A stretch of DNA of 38,992 nt from JBBDMU01 sp040878115 (GTDB lineage Bacteria; Bacteroidota; Rhodothermia; Balneolales; Natronogracilivirgulaceae). Numbering within the stretch: position 1 is the stretch's first letter; each line of letters starts with the position of its first letter. The notes beneath the pieces are model-generated. The model did no database searches. It saw only the letters and a program-made list of their open reading frames with translations, and was not told the origin of the DNA. This document shows, piece by piece, positions 17,447-26,149 of this stretch. The stretch spans positions 1 to 38,992 of the forward strand of contig JBBDMV010000019.1 of assembly GCA_040878115.1 (NCBI GenBank), in the 5' to 3' direction. Both the position numbers and the translations under genes were made by a program.

Positions 17447-18583
17447 TCAAAGTACATTTATTATACCTAAGTCTATATCCTTTATAAGGTTTCCTTTATC
17501 TAAACCAATAAGGGCCTGAACGATACGTTCAGCCGCCTTACCATCCCACTTTTCAGGGATTTCACCTTTTTTCCATTTGCCTTCAAACAGCCTGGTCAGG
17601 AAAGGTGCGATGTTTCCCGGATCGGTCCCCACGAGTTCATTGGTGCCAATTGAAATCGTTTCAGGCCGCTCAGTGTTGTCACGCAATGTCAGGCAGGGTA
17701 CCCCCAGGACCGTCGTCTCTTCGGTGATGCCGCCTGAATCGGTTATCACCGCTTTAGCATGTTGCACAAGATAGTTGAATTCCAGATACCCTAATGGACC
17801 AACCATATGAAGGTTCGGAGCTTCTATACCAAGGCTCTCAAGTATCTTTTTTGTTCTTGGATGTACAGGGAACACAATGGGCAAGTTCTGGCTATTATTG
17901 TTAATTTCATTTATTAGTTCTCTAAGCTTGCCCTCTTCATCCACATTGGCAGGGCGATGCAATGTCATGACAAAGTAGTTGCGGTCAGATAGGCTTAATT
18001 CCTTCCAAATTTCTGGCTGTTGCAACCCCGATACGTTTGCAAGGAGGGTATCGATCATCGTGTTTCCCACAAAGTAAATATTACCATCATCTACACCTGC
18101 TTTTCTCAGGTTGATGTTGGCTATTTCCGAAGTGGTGAAGAAGTAATTGGTAATGCTATCTGTGACGACTCGATTGACTTCTTCGGGCATGCTCCAATCA
18201 CCCGACCGGATACCGGCCTCTACATGAGCGACTTTAGTGTTCAACTTTTTGGCCACAATGGAACAGGCCAAAGTAGAAGTCACATCCCCTACAACCAGTA
18301 CCAATTCAGCGGGATTTTCGGTCAGCTCTTTTTCGAAACCAATCATGATGGCGGCCGTTTGTTCGGCTTGTGAGCCGCCACCGGCGTTTAGGTTTACGTC
18401 GGGTTCGGGTATACCCAGCTGCTCGAAAAAGCTACCACTCATGTTTTTATCGTAGTGCTGGCCGGTATGGACCAAACGATAGGATATATCCGCGCCATTG
18501 TTTGCCGCTTTTTGGACCTCTCTGATTATGGGAGCAATTTTCATGAAGTTGGGACGGGCACCTGCTATAATGTCAATGGTCAT
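17447..18583 (-). CDS. wecB: UDP-N-acetylglucosamine 2-epimerase (non-hydrolysing)
   Basis: 378 aa cytosolic enzyme interconverting UDP-GlcNAc and UDP-ManNAc. Conserved features are GARPNFMKIAPII (7-20; the usual GTRPE/GTRPN motif with Ala), HTGQHYDKNMSG (39-50), VVGDVTSTLA (Asp100), HVEAGIRSGD (Glu122), PEEVNRVVTD, LHRPANVDE (catalytic His) and DSGGITEE in the UDP-binding region. Length is normal. The start ATG at 18583 lies five bases after the stop of the propeller gene, so the two are tightly coupled. No WecC-type dehydrogenase is nearby, so ManNAc itself, or a product made elsewhere, may be the polymer sugar. Confidence 0.92.
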   Translation of the reverse strand: MTIDIIAGARPNFMKIAPIIREVQKAANNGADISYRLVHTGQHYDKNMSGSFFEQLGIPEPDVNLNAGGGSQAEQTAAIMIGFEKELTENPAELVLVVGDVTSTLACSIVAKKLNTKVAHVEAGIRSGDWSMPEEVNRVVTDSITNYFFTTSEIANINLRKAGVDDGNIYFVGNTMIDTLLANVSGLQQPEIWKELSLSDRNYFVMTLHRPANVDEEGKLRELINEINNNSQNLPIVFPVHPRTKKILESLGIEAPNLHMVGPLGYLEFNYLVQHAKAVITDSGGITEETTVLGVPCLTLRDNTERPETISIGTNELVGTDPGNIAPFLTRLFEGKWKKGEIPEKWDGKAAERIVQALIGLDKGNLIKDIDLGIINVL

Positions 18584-18587
18584 AGTG

Positions 18588-19682
18588 TTATTTACTTAAA
18601 GTTTTTTTGATATCCTGAATAGGTATTTTGAGGATCTCTTGATCATGCGTGATAGCCATAGGGTTAAGCCATAGGTACTCATCACTGCCCGGGCCGGCAG
18701 GAAAACTAATCAGGCCATACCCGAAATACTTCAGGGACCACCTGTCTTTTTTTAGTGTTAGGATGCACTTCCAGGTATTGCCATCCGCAGAAGCCCACAA
18801 CTCTACCTCATGGACCTTGTTAATATCGGAGGGTTCACAAACCGTGGCAAAGAAGCTTAATCCTCCAGCCTGGCAACTGTAAAATACCGGGCCGCCTGTG
18901 TGTTGCAGCAGAGTTATCTTATTGCTTGATCTTTCATAGCAATAAATGCTGTTCTTTTCATCAGGTGCGTCAGTGGCAAAGTGGATATGGTTTTGACTGA
19001 ATAAAGGCTGAACGCATCTCGTTTGTTGGGAGCCGGAAATAATCGGGTTAAAATTACCATTTTTAAAAAAACCAATGTGACATTCTTTATCTTTATCTCC
19101 TGTTGTTGCAAAGAGATTTCCTGAGTATGGATCATGGAAAACGCCGTGTACATGACGGATTGAATTAAAGCTATAAATGGTAGAGAAACTCGTATGCTTA
19201 TTATTTGACTTGAATATACTTATTTTTCGTCGCTCAGGATTGCGTATATATTCCCCATAATACACCGAACGATGATGATCACAAATAAGAAGAGGGCGGG
19301 AACCTTGTATAGGATTTACAGCAATAACTTCTCTTCGAGATAAAGAAACCGTAAAAATCTTACCCAAACCAAAAACAATCCAAACATCGTCAACAGGAAT
19401 CACGTGATAGATGTGAGTTCTGAATAGCCTTCTCGTTAGACGACAAAAAAGCTTCAGTTGGTCAGAAAACAAGGTTGACAAATCAATGATAAGTTCCCAT
19501 GTCTCTCCATGGTCCGTACTTTGGTACAAATATCCCTTATAGGACCGGATCATAAACTGGCCATCTACATAATGTACATACCCGGTCATATTCGTATGAT
19601 GCCAGGTAGTTTGATTGGTTTGCTCTCTTTGGACCAGATTATAAATTAGCTCCTCCTTGTGATCCCTGTAGATCTTGTACAC
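18588..19682 (-). CDS. Sialidase-like (BNR/Asp-box) beta-propeller protein, function unknown
   Basis: 364 aa, all-beta in appearance. One perfect Asp-box, STDHGETW (55-62), and a variant, SADGNTWK (about 303-310), together with repeated YxG/WxxF strands, suggest a sialidase-type propeller. Clear catalytic residues of GH33 sialidases are not evident to me. There is no signal peptide, which is odd for a glycosidase. The start is GTG at 19682. It is placed between a GT4 gene (about 100 bp upstream) and the epimerase gene (4 bp downstream), so a role with the cluster's polymer or its precursor is inferred. It could be a cytoplasmic glycan-binding protein, a glycosidase or a new class of transferase. 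Confidence 0.65.
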   Translation of the reverse strand: MYKIYRDHKEELIYNLVQREQTNQTTWHHTNMTGYVHYVDGQFMIRSYKGYLYQSTDHGETWELIIDLSTLFSDQLKLFCRLTRRLFRTHIYHVIPVDDVWIVFGLGKIFTVSLSRREVIAVNPIQGSRPLLICDHHRSVYYGEYIRNPERRKISIFKSNNKHTSFSTIYSFNSIRHVHGVFHDPYSGNLFATTGDKDKECHIGFFKNGNFNPIISGSQQTRCVQPLFSQNHIHFATDAPDEKNSIYCYERSSNKITLLQHTGGPVFYSCQAGGLSFFATVCEPSDINKVHEVELWASADGNTWKCILTLKKDRWSLKYFGYGLISFPAGPGSDEYLWLNPMAITHDQEILKIPIQDIKKTLSK

Positions 19683-19785
19683 TCTCTTTCGAATTTATTT
19701 CGGCCAACCCGCAATTATGGTATCAGCTCGTATTTAGATCATTTTTGTATTTAAAGTCCAAACAGTGTAGGATTATGCAAGATCA

Positions 19786-20907
19786 TTATATGCTATAGTG
19801 TTTGGCTTTATCAATCATTGCTGTAAGTTTTAAATAAGCGCTTACAGCCTTATCTACACTAAATTCAGCCGCCCTGGATGTTATCCTGTTTATATCGTGG
19901 TTTTGAGTTAGACTAGAAAGAATGGCTATAGACAGTTTTTCAGGGTCAGAAACCGGAACAAGTTTGCCGTATTCTGGATTACTGAGGATTTCTTCCGGGC
20001 CAGACGGACAATCCGTACTCACTACAGGGCATCCACATGCCATAGCTTGTATAAGTACCCCAGGGAGCCCTTCGTATCTTGATGATAACACAAATAGTGA
20101 AGCCTTTGCCAAATACTTGTACGGGTTGTTCACAAAACCCGGGAAATCCACATCATCTTTTAGTTTCAGATCAACTACTTTGTCTTGTAGTGATTTAAAG
20201 TACCGGGTGTTCTTATTTTTATCACCGAATATAACTAATTTTGCTTCCCTTTGATTTCGCACAAGGGCAAAGGATTCGATCAGGTCTTCAAAACCTTTGT
20301 GCGGCTCGAACCTTCCCATTGCCACAATTACCGGTATATCATTTCTTTCTGTAAACCAGGGGTGATCATCAACCACCTCTTTGGCTAAGGTTTGTAATGA
20401 ACCATCAACCACTGGATTATAAATGACAGATATTTTTTCTTCCTTTAACTGATAGAAATCTTTCATACTGTCTTTCACGCCTTTTGATACAGCAACGTAA
20501 TGGTCTGCTGTATAATAAAGCTTTTTATTAAGGTATTTCCTCCATGCCGTTATGTTTTTCTGCTTTGGAGTATTCGCCTCACGAAAGATAATTTTGGTCT
20601 TTGTCTTAACCCCAATTGAGGCTAATGCCACACTTGCGTTAATATGTTCCTGAGTTGAAATGAGCGCATCTAATTCATCAAATTTTAGCGTATCCCGTAT
20701 CTTGTGAATAATGGACTTAGCTCCATGCTTTGCCTTGTAATCGTGGACCTGGATATATGATGGTACTTCCTTTAAAAGAACTCCTGTTCTGTTAACCACA
20801 TAAACGATCACTTCGACGCCGGAACCATGCAAACCCTTTGCCAGGTTTATCATCATTCGCTCAGCCCCGCCTCCGGCAAAGGTGCCAAAGAATAGTCCGA
20901 CTTTCAT
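19786..20907 (-). CDS. Glycosyltransferase family 4
   Basis: 373 aa GT-B glycosyltransferase. The N-terminus MKVGLFFGTFAGGGAERMM has the Gly-rich acceptor-domain loop. The donor domain shows AMGRFEPHKGFEDLIESF and SSRYEGLPGVLIQAMACGCP, where the second Glu of the EX7E motif is Gln, as is often seen in this GT4 clade. A CPSGPEEIL segment follows. It probably acts in repeat-unit assembly. The ATG at 20907 overlaps the polymerase stop by four bases (ATGA), indicating translational coupling with the Wzy-type gene before it. Confidence 0.88.
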   Translation of the reverse strand: MKVGLFFGTFAGGGAERMMINLAKGLHGSGVEVIVYVVNRTGVLLKEVPSYIQVHDYKAKHGAKSIIHKIRDTLKFDELDALISTQEHINASVALASIGVKTKTKIIFREANTPKQKNITAWRKYLNKKLYYTADHYVAVSKGVKDSMKDFYQLKEEKISVIYNPVVDGSLQTLAKEVVDDHPWFTERNDIPVIVAMGRFEPHKGFEDLIESFALVRNQREAKLVIFGDKNKNTRYFKSLQDKVVDLKLKDDVDFPGFVNNPYKYLAKASLFVLSSRYEGLPGVLIQAMACGCPVVSTDCPSGPEEILSNPEYGKLVPVSDPEKLSIAILSSLTQNHDINRITSRAAEFSVDKAVSAYLKLTAMIDKAKHYSI

Positions 20908-22085
20908 GCTTGCTCCTCAGTGTTAACCAACACAGCGAGAATCACCCCTACCATTAACCAGTATTTTTTATCATAATAACTGACAGCAGCAAAGTCCCAC
21001 AATAACAGAACTAAAATTGATATTATAACCCATCCTATAATTTTATAATTTTCTGAATCTTTAAACCGCTTTAGTAGTTTATAACTCACAAAAAGAATTG
21101 AGATAAAAAAACTATAATAAAGACAAAGGCCAATCAAACCTTGGTTAAAGAGTAATTCTGTATAGTTATTATGAGAATAAGTGCCAAATCCTCCATGAAC
21201 CCGGAATGAATCTAATCCCCACCCAATAAATGGTTTCTCTGTCCACATGGTTAATGCTGTGGAAATCATATTATCTCTTATTTGAAGACTTCCCTCATTA
21301 ACCTGCTCGCCCCTGCTGTATTTAAAGATATTTTCTACACGCTCATAAAAAGAAGATTCCGAGAATAAATTATAAAAAAACACAATAATCCCAGTAAAAA
21401 CCGTCAAATACTGGACCTTAATGATCGCCTTTTCCCTTTTACTCATTAGGAGGAAAGTGGAGAACAATATAAAAGTCAGTAAAATAACGCCCTTTCTTGA
21501 CCCGGTGGTAGTCAATATCAATACAGAAAAAATGAATATGCATGCAAATATACTGTACCTGATTACAGGATTAATTTTATACTTTCCAATGATGGGCAAG
21601 AGTAATATTAGTGACGTACCAAACAGGAAGAATGAATAGTTATTTGGGTTTCCTATCAAACCTGACAGCCTTTCCTGGGAGACACCGTCAAAGGATAACA
21701 TAATTTGATCGTATTGTAATATAATGGTGTAGAAAAGGCCGATTGTTAAACCCATCGCTATAGGTAAAATAGATTTAGTTTCTGCAACGATATTGTATAC
21801 AACATAAAACAGGACCATTACCAGTACTACTGTAATAAACCTTCTAACTGATTCTGGGTTAAGTATAATAGCAGCAAAGGCACAGGCTATAAACAGCAAT
21901 ATGAAAATCATGGACCAATGCCACCGCCATGTAAAGTTATTCTTAAAAGAACTTTCAATAAAAAAAATACCAACCAAAGCAGCACCAACTAAATTCTCAA
22001 CCATAGTAGTTTCTGTAATACCTGAGAAAACCACCAGGGCAAACGAATAGGTAAATAATGCTATCTGACTGAATTTTAAGTTCAT
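20904..22085 (-). CDS. O-antigen ligase/polymerase family protein (Wzy-type)
   Basis: 393 aa with about 10-12 membrane segments and the Wzy_C/WaaL-type periplasmic loop. LIGNPNNYSFFLFGTSLILL is followed later by EKPFIGWGLDSFR and FGTYSHNNYTELLFNQGLIG (PxxGxG...HN.y.e.l...G). It probably joins lipid-linked repeat units into the polymer on the periplasmic side. Ligase function is possible, since Wzy and WaaL cannot be separated by these motifs, but the position inside a Wzc-containing cluster favours polymerase. Start ATG at 22085. The downstream GT4 gene overlaps by four bases. Confidence 0.85.
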   Translation of the reverse strand: MNLKFSQIALFTYSFALVVFSGITETTMVENLVGAALVGIFFIESSFKNNFTWRWHWSMIFILLFIACAFAAIILNPESVRRFITVVLVMVLFYVVYNIVAETKSILPIAMGLTIGLFYTIILQYDQIMLSFDGVSQERLSGLIGNPNNYSFFLFGTSLILLLPIIGKYKINPVIRYSIFACIFIFSVLILTTTGSRKGVILLTFILFSTFLLMSKREKAIIKVQYLTVFTGIIVFFYNLFSESSFYERVENIFKYSRGEQVNEGSLQIRDNMISTALTMWTEKPFIGWGLDSFRVHGGFGTYSHNNYTELLFNQGLIGLCLYYSFFISILFVSYKLLKRFKDSENYKIIGWVIISILVLLLWDFAAVSYYDKKYWLMVGVILAVLVNTEEQA

Positions 22086-22150
22086 CTTTATGTTTTTTAT
22101 AATACTTTTGGTATTTTTTTATATATTTTCTATCGTTCGTTATTTATAAT

Positions 22151-23011
22151 CTATTTGTTTCTAACAACATTAGATAGTATCCATCTAAGATTTGATCGAT
22201 CGATAAAAAGACCAATGATTAGCCAATGAAAGTACCGAATAAGGCTTATTTTATTTTCTCTCCATCCGTATACCAATAGTCTTGAAATAGCTTTGTTTTG
22301 AAGGTGCAAACTACTTTTTATTAAGGTATTGTATTTTCGATAGAACATTTGAGATGCTAATAATTTTAAGTTGTAGTTAATCGTAATCCTGTCATCGTTA
22401 TTTGTTCTAATGTAAGCTAGCACCTCTTTCATGCCATGTACTTCACCCATTATCGCCATGGAAATATAAAAATCTATGTCTTGCATAGCAGGAAAGCGTT
22501 CATCAAATCCTCCAAATTCTAATGCTATTCTTTTTTTAAAGAAAAAAGTAGAAGAACCACTTAAATAATTTTTATACAGTAAATCTTTTACTGTATAATT
22601 TTTTAATTGGGGGATTTTATAATGTAATACCTTATCATTTTCAAAGTCATATTTAGCATTTCCGGTTGATAGCCCAACTACATCTTTATCGGTATTTGTT
22701 ATATAGTTAACCTGCTTTTCTAACTTTGCAGGTAACCATATGTCGTCAGAATCCAATAAGGCTATCCACTCTCCTCTTGCTGCATGAAGTCCGGTATTCC
22801 TTGCTCCTTGTGCTCCTTTTGGTCTATTATTGAGTAGATATTTTACTCTTGGATCGCTATAGCTTTGAACTATTTCTTTTGTTTTATCCTCTGAATAATC
22901 ATCGATTATCAGTAATTCATAATCTTGATAGGTTTGATTTAAAACAGAGTCAATGGCATCTTTTATCAGATGCGCCCGGTTATAAGTTGGTATAATTACT
23001 GATATAAACAT
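22151..23011 (-). CDS. Glycosyltransferase family 2
   Basis: About 286 aa GT-A enzyme. The fold opens with MFISVIIPTYNRAHLIKDAI, then SVLNQTYQDYELLIIDDYSED, and the metal-binding DxD is LLDSDDIWLPAK. The ATG at 23011 fits the family N-terminus; an in-frame ATG at 23035 adds eight residues. It is AT-rich compared with the epimerase and WecA-type genes. It is the first minus-strand gene after the 0.98-kb non-coding stretch and lies 65 bp upstream of the polymerase gene, so it probably heads the transcription unit running to about 19786. Confidence 0.87.
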   Translation of the reverse strand: MFISVIIPTYNRAHLIKDAIDSVLNQTYQDYELLIIDDYSEDKTKEIVQSYSDPRVKYLLNNRPKGAQGARNTGLHAARGEWIALLDSDDIWLPAKLEKQVNYITNTDKDVVGLSTGNAKYDFENDKVLHYKIPQLKNYTVKDLLYKNYLSGSSTFFFKKRIALEFGGFDERFPAMQDIDFYISMAIMGEVHGMKEVLAYIRTNNDDRITINYNLKLLASQMFYRKYNTLIKSSLHLQNKAISRLLVYGWRENKISLIRYFHWLIIGLFIDRSNLRWILSNVVRNK

Positions 23012-23289
23012 TCTTTCTGAAAATAATAGTGGCAAGATTCGAGTAAAGTGATCTATTCTTCTTTGAAAATATAGATATGAACAAAGCTAACGCTTTGTAA
23101 CTCACATGAGTCATGTAAATGGAATCCAAATGTATAAAGGAATATTTGGTGGAACCCCTCATAAGCGTCAAAGGATGCCTGTATTCGTGATTAATAATAT
23201 AAAGCTATTAATTTATAAGAAAAAAGATATTTATATATTATAATACTAATGTATTGCGTAATCTATCAGATGGTCACTATAGCTGATAT

Positions 23290-23680
23290 TAGCAACACAC
23301 ACGGTTTGTGAATACCGGTACTACGCCATCTGCTTACTTCTTTACGTCTTACGCAAAGGCCTCCCGGAGTATGTAGAACCTTTCCTTATGTGACGTGCTG
23401 GATTTACCAATCTGCCTTTTGAATAACTGTAGACCACTCTGATTCACAGGTCAGTTGCCCAGGCAGACAGGCTTTATATCCAGTTTCTGTTAAGAAAATG
23501 CTCATGTGAAACAGTTGCATCTTGCATTAATGGCCAAACTAATTGTCGGCCGTGTTGTACCCTATTATTTCAAAAAAATAGGGTAGCTTTCGTGTCTACT
23601 CAGGACCATCGCTACCTTCATATCCTTACCTGCCCGGCAAATCATACCACTAAGGATTAACAACTTTTAACAAATAGAAG
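23290..23680. other. Non-coding block of unlike composition, possible decayed mobile or structured RNA element
   Basis: The 0.98 kb from 23012 to 23993 holds no intact gene. Its ends are AT-rich, but about 23290-23680 is richer in GC and distinct from both sides. One plus-strand frame stays open for about 75 codons (roughly 23430-23665) without a start, and the other frames are broken. Local pairing includes the arms ccctatt/aatagggt around 23570-23585. This may be the remains of an insertion element or a ribozyme-type RNA such as a group II intron. I cannot identify it from motifs. Confidence 0.3.
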
Positions 23681-23907
23681 TGGTCTTTCAGACAGGATTG
23701 CGGTCAAATAAGTTAAGGTTGAATACAAAACATTAAAGGACCTATAGGTTGGTCCTTCCGATCCCGGTGCAGGAATATTCCATTGCTTTGTTATTAAAAA
23801 TTAATATTATAGCCCTTTCAGAATTTATAATTATAAAAAATTAATCTTATTTCTTCTGAATAAAATAAAGCCATAAACCTCAGTCCTGAATGAATTACGC
23901 GGAATCC

Positions 23908-23954
23908 CTTGCTTACCTTATCACCTTGCCAATCAGGGTGATAAGGTAAGCAAG
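23908..23954. repeat. Perfect 18-bp inverted repeat upstream of the beta-helix gene
   Basis: cttgcttaccttatcacc (23908-23925) is the exact reverse complement of ggtgataaggtaagcaag (23937-23954), with an 11-base loop. An outer pair, cctcagtc (23878-23885) and gactgagg (23954-23961), almost encloses it. The structure ends about 40 bp before the start of the beta-helix gene and has no T-run. It could be an operator, a leader hairpin or the ends of a tiny terminal-repeat element. Confidence 0.7.
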
Positions 23955-23993
23955 ACTGAGGCATGGGAAAAACAAATTTATAAACCAAGTCTT

Positions 23994-25691
23994 ATGAGCA
24001 TGAATAGAAAAGAAGCAATTAAACGAACGGCCTTATTAATGGGAGGATGTGCATTCGTGCCCAGCGCAATGGGTGTATTGAAAGGCTGCACGCCTGGCAG
24101 CCTTGGTGATGTTGCTGGTGTTGGTAACGGTGATCCAATTATTGGTGACGGGAATCCAATTGATGAAAGCAAGGCTATATTTAACAGCGTCTCTGCTTTA
24201 AGAACTACCCCTGGAGAGGTTGGAGAAATTGCTGCCCTAACGGGTTACTATGAAGCTGATGACGGTGGCGGTACAATAGTTAACTGGGATAAGGATTCTA
24301 CTGAAGACGATGACGGGGGGATGATCTTTAAGGTTGACGGGGTTTCAACAGGCAGATGGAAACGTCCTGACGTTGGAGAAATAAACGTCAAGTGGTTCGG
24401 TGCCCGGGGTGACGGTGTTGACAGGCTGGGTAGTGAAAGCGATGTCAAGGTATTTGATAAAGTACTTGACTGGATTGCATCAAATACTATTAAAACGATT
24501 TATATTCCGGCAGGAACCTACATGTTGCAACATACCATAAAACGAATCACCCATAAACACAATGGGCTTGAAATGTATGGTGATGGCTATGATAGCGAAA
24601 TAAAACTATCCGATAACCCTGATTGGAATGCCGCTAGCGGTGAAACCCATTGGATAATAAAGGCACCACAGAATTCAACAGGAGATCATGTGCTGGAAAA
24701 TTTATTCTTCCATCATTTCCGCATTAACGGGAACTATTCTGTAAACGGTGGAGAAAGTAGTTTGATGAGGTTGCAGGGTAACCGTGATACTATGGCAGAA
24801 GGTGAAGAGACTTTTAATATCCGTGTTGAAGATATGCATGCCCATGATGCTGGTGATTCTTGTTTTGCCATGCGAGTATCTAATTTAGTCATGAAACGTA
24901 TTAAAGCGTGGGATTGCCTGAGACATGGTATTGGAACAAATACAGGCATCAATGTTTATGTTCAAGATTTTGAAGCATGGGGATGTGGAATGAATGGTGG
25001 GTCTTACGGACTTGATTTCTCTAGTGGCTATAATTTGGTATGTGAAGATTTTTACCTACATGAAAACTACAACGGGTTTAAGACTTCCAGTAATATTAGA
25101 GGCGCAGAATTAATCAATGGACGTATAATCAATAGCATTGATAGAAATATGCGCCAAACAGGCGCCGCACACCCTGATAATACATTAGTGCTTACAGATA
25201 TAACTACGGAAAATGCAGGCAAAGATGGAAATAGATTTACTCATTTAAAGAAGATTACCTTTAACAACTTCACTTCTATAAACGATGGTACTGGCGATAG
25301 TCCGGCCGTGCACTTTACGAGTGATACACAAGAAGTCGAAATTAACGGAATGACTATTATCGGTTCGGGTAACACAGGAATACTCATACAAGCAAGCGGA
25401 GAAGCGAGAATAACAGATTTAGAGATTGATGGATGTAGTAAAGGAGTAGACTCCAATACCGATACTACTATAAATGGAATCTCAATAAAGAACGCAAACC
25501 CCGCTTTGGATGTTCGTGGCAGTAGCTCTTGGGAGGTATCTGGTGTTGAGTTTACAGGTAATGGAAGTTCCAGTTCTACAGCAATTCGGATAGAATCAGG
25601 CTCTGTAGTTGAGGTTTCAGATTGTGATTTTAATGGTGTAAGTGACGACTACATGGGAAATGGAACTTTTAAGTACAAAGAAACGAACTAA
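23994..25691 (+). CDS. Secreted right-handed beta-helix protein (pectate-lyase-3-like), probable lipoprotein
   Basis: 565 aa. The N-terminus MSMNRKEAIKRTALLMGGCA is a Tat-like signal with an RK variant of the twin arginine. A lipobox-like VLKGC lies at about 28-32, so the protein is probably an exported lipoprotein. The segment NVKWFGARGDG (about 131-141) begins a pectate-lyase-3/beta-helix fold as seen in phage tailspikes and glycan epimerases or lyases. Repeating short strands with N/D-G turns fill 150-560. It probably acts on or binds the cluster's polymer, for example as a lyase or C5-epimerase. It is on the plus strand against its neighbours and is flanked by hairpins. ATG at 23994 or 24000. 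Confidence 0.75.
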   Translation: MSMNRKEAIKRTALLMGGCAFVPSAMGVLKGCTPGSLGDVAGVGNGDPIIGDGNPIDESKAIFNSVSALRTTPGEVGEIAALTGYYEADDGGGTIVNWDKDSTEDDDGGMIFKVDGVSTGRWKRPDVGEINVKWFGARGDGVDRLGSESDVKVFDKVLDWIASNTIKTIYIPAGTYMLQHTIKRITHKHNGLEMYGDGYDSEIKLSDNPDWNAASGETHWIIKAPQNSTGDHVLENLFFHHFRINGNYSVNGGESSLMRLQGNRDTMAEGEETFNIRVEDMHAHDAGDSCFAMRVSNLVMKRIKAWDCLRHGIGTNTGINVYVQDFEAWGCGMNGGSYGLDFSSGYNLVCEDFYLHENYNGFKTSSNIRGAELINGRIINSIDRNMRQTGAAHPDNTLVLTDITTENAGKDGNRFTHLKKITFNNFTSINDGTGDSPAVHFTSDTQEVEINGMTIIGSGNTGILIQASGEARITDLEIDGCSKGVDSNTDTTINGISIKNANPALDVRGSSSWEVSGVEFTGNGSSSSTAIRIESGSVVEVSDCDFNGVSDDYMGNGTFKYKETN

Positions 25692-25730
25692 CATAAATCT
25701 AACCCTGATATAAGCCTGGCTGTTTATCGA

Positions 25731-25775
25731 TTTCCTCCATGGTTTCTCCATTTTTTTGAGAGATCATGGAGGAAA
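25731..25775. terminator. Stem-loop downstream of the beta-helix gene
   Basis: tttcctccatg (25731-25741) pairs exactly with catggaggaaa (25765-25775). An inner tctc/gaga pair extends the stem. It lies 40 bp after the beta-helix stop codon. There is no following T-run, so it may stabilise an mRNA 3' end rather than terminate by itself. Confidence 0.4.
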
Positions 25776-25819
25776 ACATAAAAATGGGCTTATTGTATAC
25801 CAAAGGACTGGGTGACCGG

Positions 25820-26010
25820 TTGTGATTGAAATCATAACCATTGGTGGGACATTTCTCATACTTCTCCTGATATTTATAATCATCGATGAAGTTCAGCATA
25901 CGAGAACAGCGACCTTCCCAGAGGCTGTCATGTATAAACACCAGCTTAAGGATTCAATGGCCGCTCCCGTCCCTGCGAATGGCAAAGCCTGTTTCCATCC
26001 TGAAGCTTAG
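25820..26010 (-). pseudogene. Remnant of an IS3-family transposase (OrfB)
   Basis: On the minus strand the peptide FIHDSLWEGRCSRMLNFIDD (about 25940-25880) closely resembles the DDE-domain start of IS3/IS407-type OrfB proteins, which read DF.HDAL.DGRRFR..NV.DD..RE. The first catalytic Asp falls in the frame-disrupted stretch. The frame is interrupted upstream and no full transposase remains, so this is a fragment. It lies in the 458-bp space between the beta-helix gene and the P-loop gene. The rest of that space shows only the stem-loop and AT-rich sequence. It suggests that the plus-strand genes entered with mobile DNA. Confidence 0.45.
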
Positions 26011-26149
26011 AGTAATTGCAGGATCTAAATGACTGTGGATTGAAGCCCACCCTAACAGAGAAGATTTTCTTTGTATTTTATGAATAGTAATATGTATATT
26101 TATTGTCTATATATAACATAAGATTACCATTAGAAGGGGGAATATTAAA

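Noticed and set aside
25822..26010. Plus-strand 62-codon frame with a hydrophobic start
   Set aside because: It is antisense to the IS3-like remnant, and the hydrophobicity follows from the AT-rich opposite strand.
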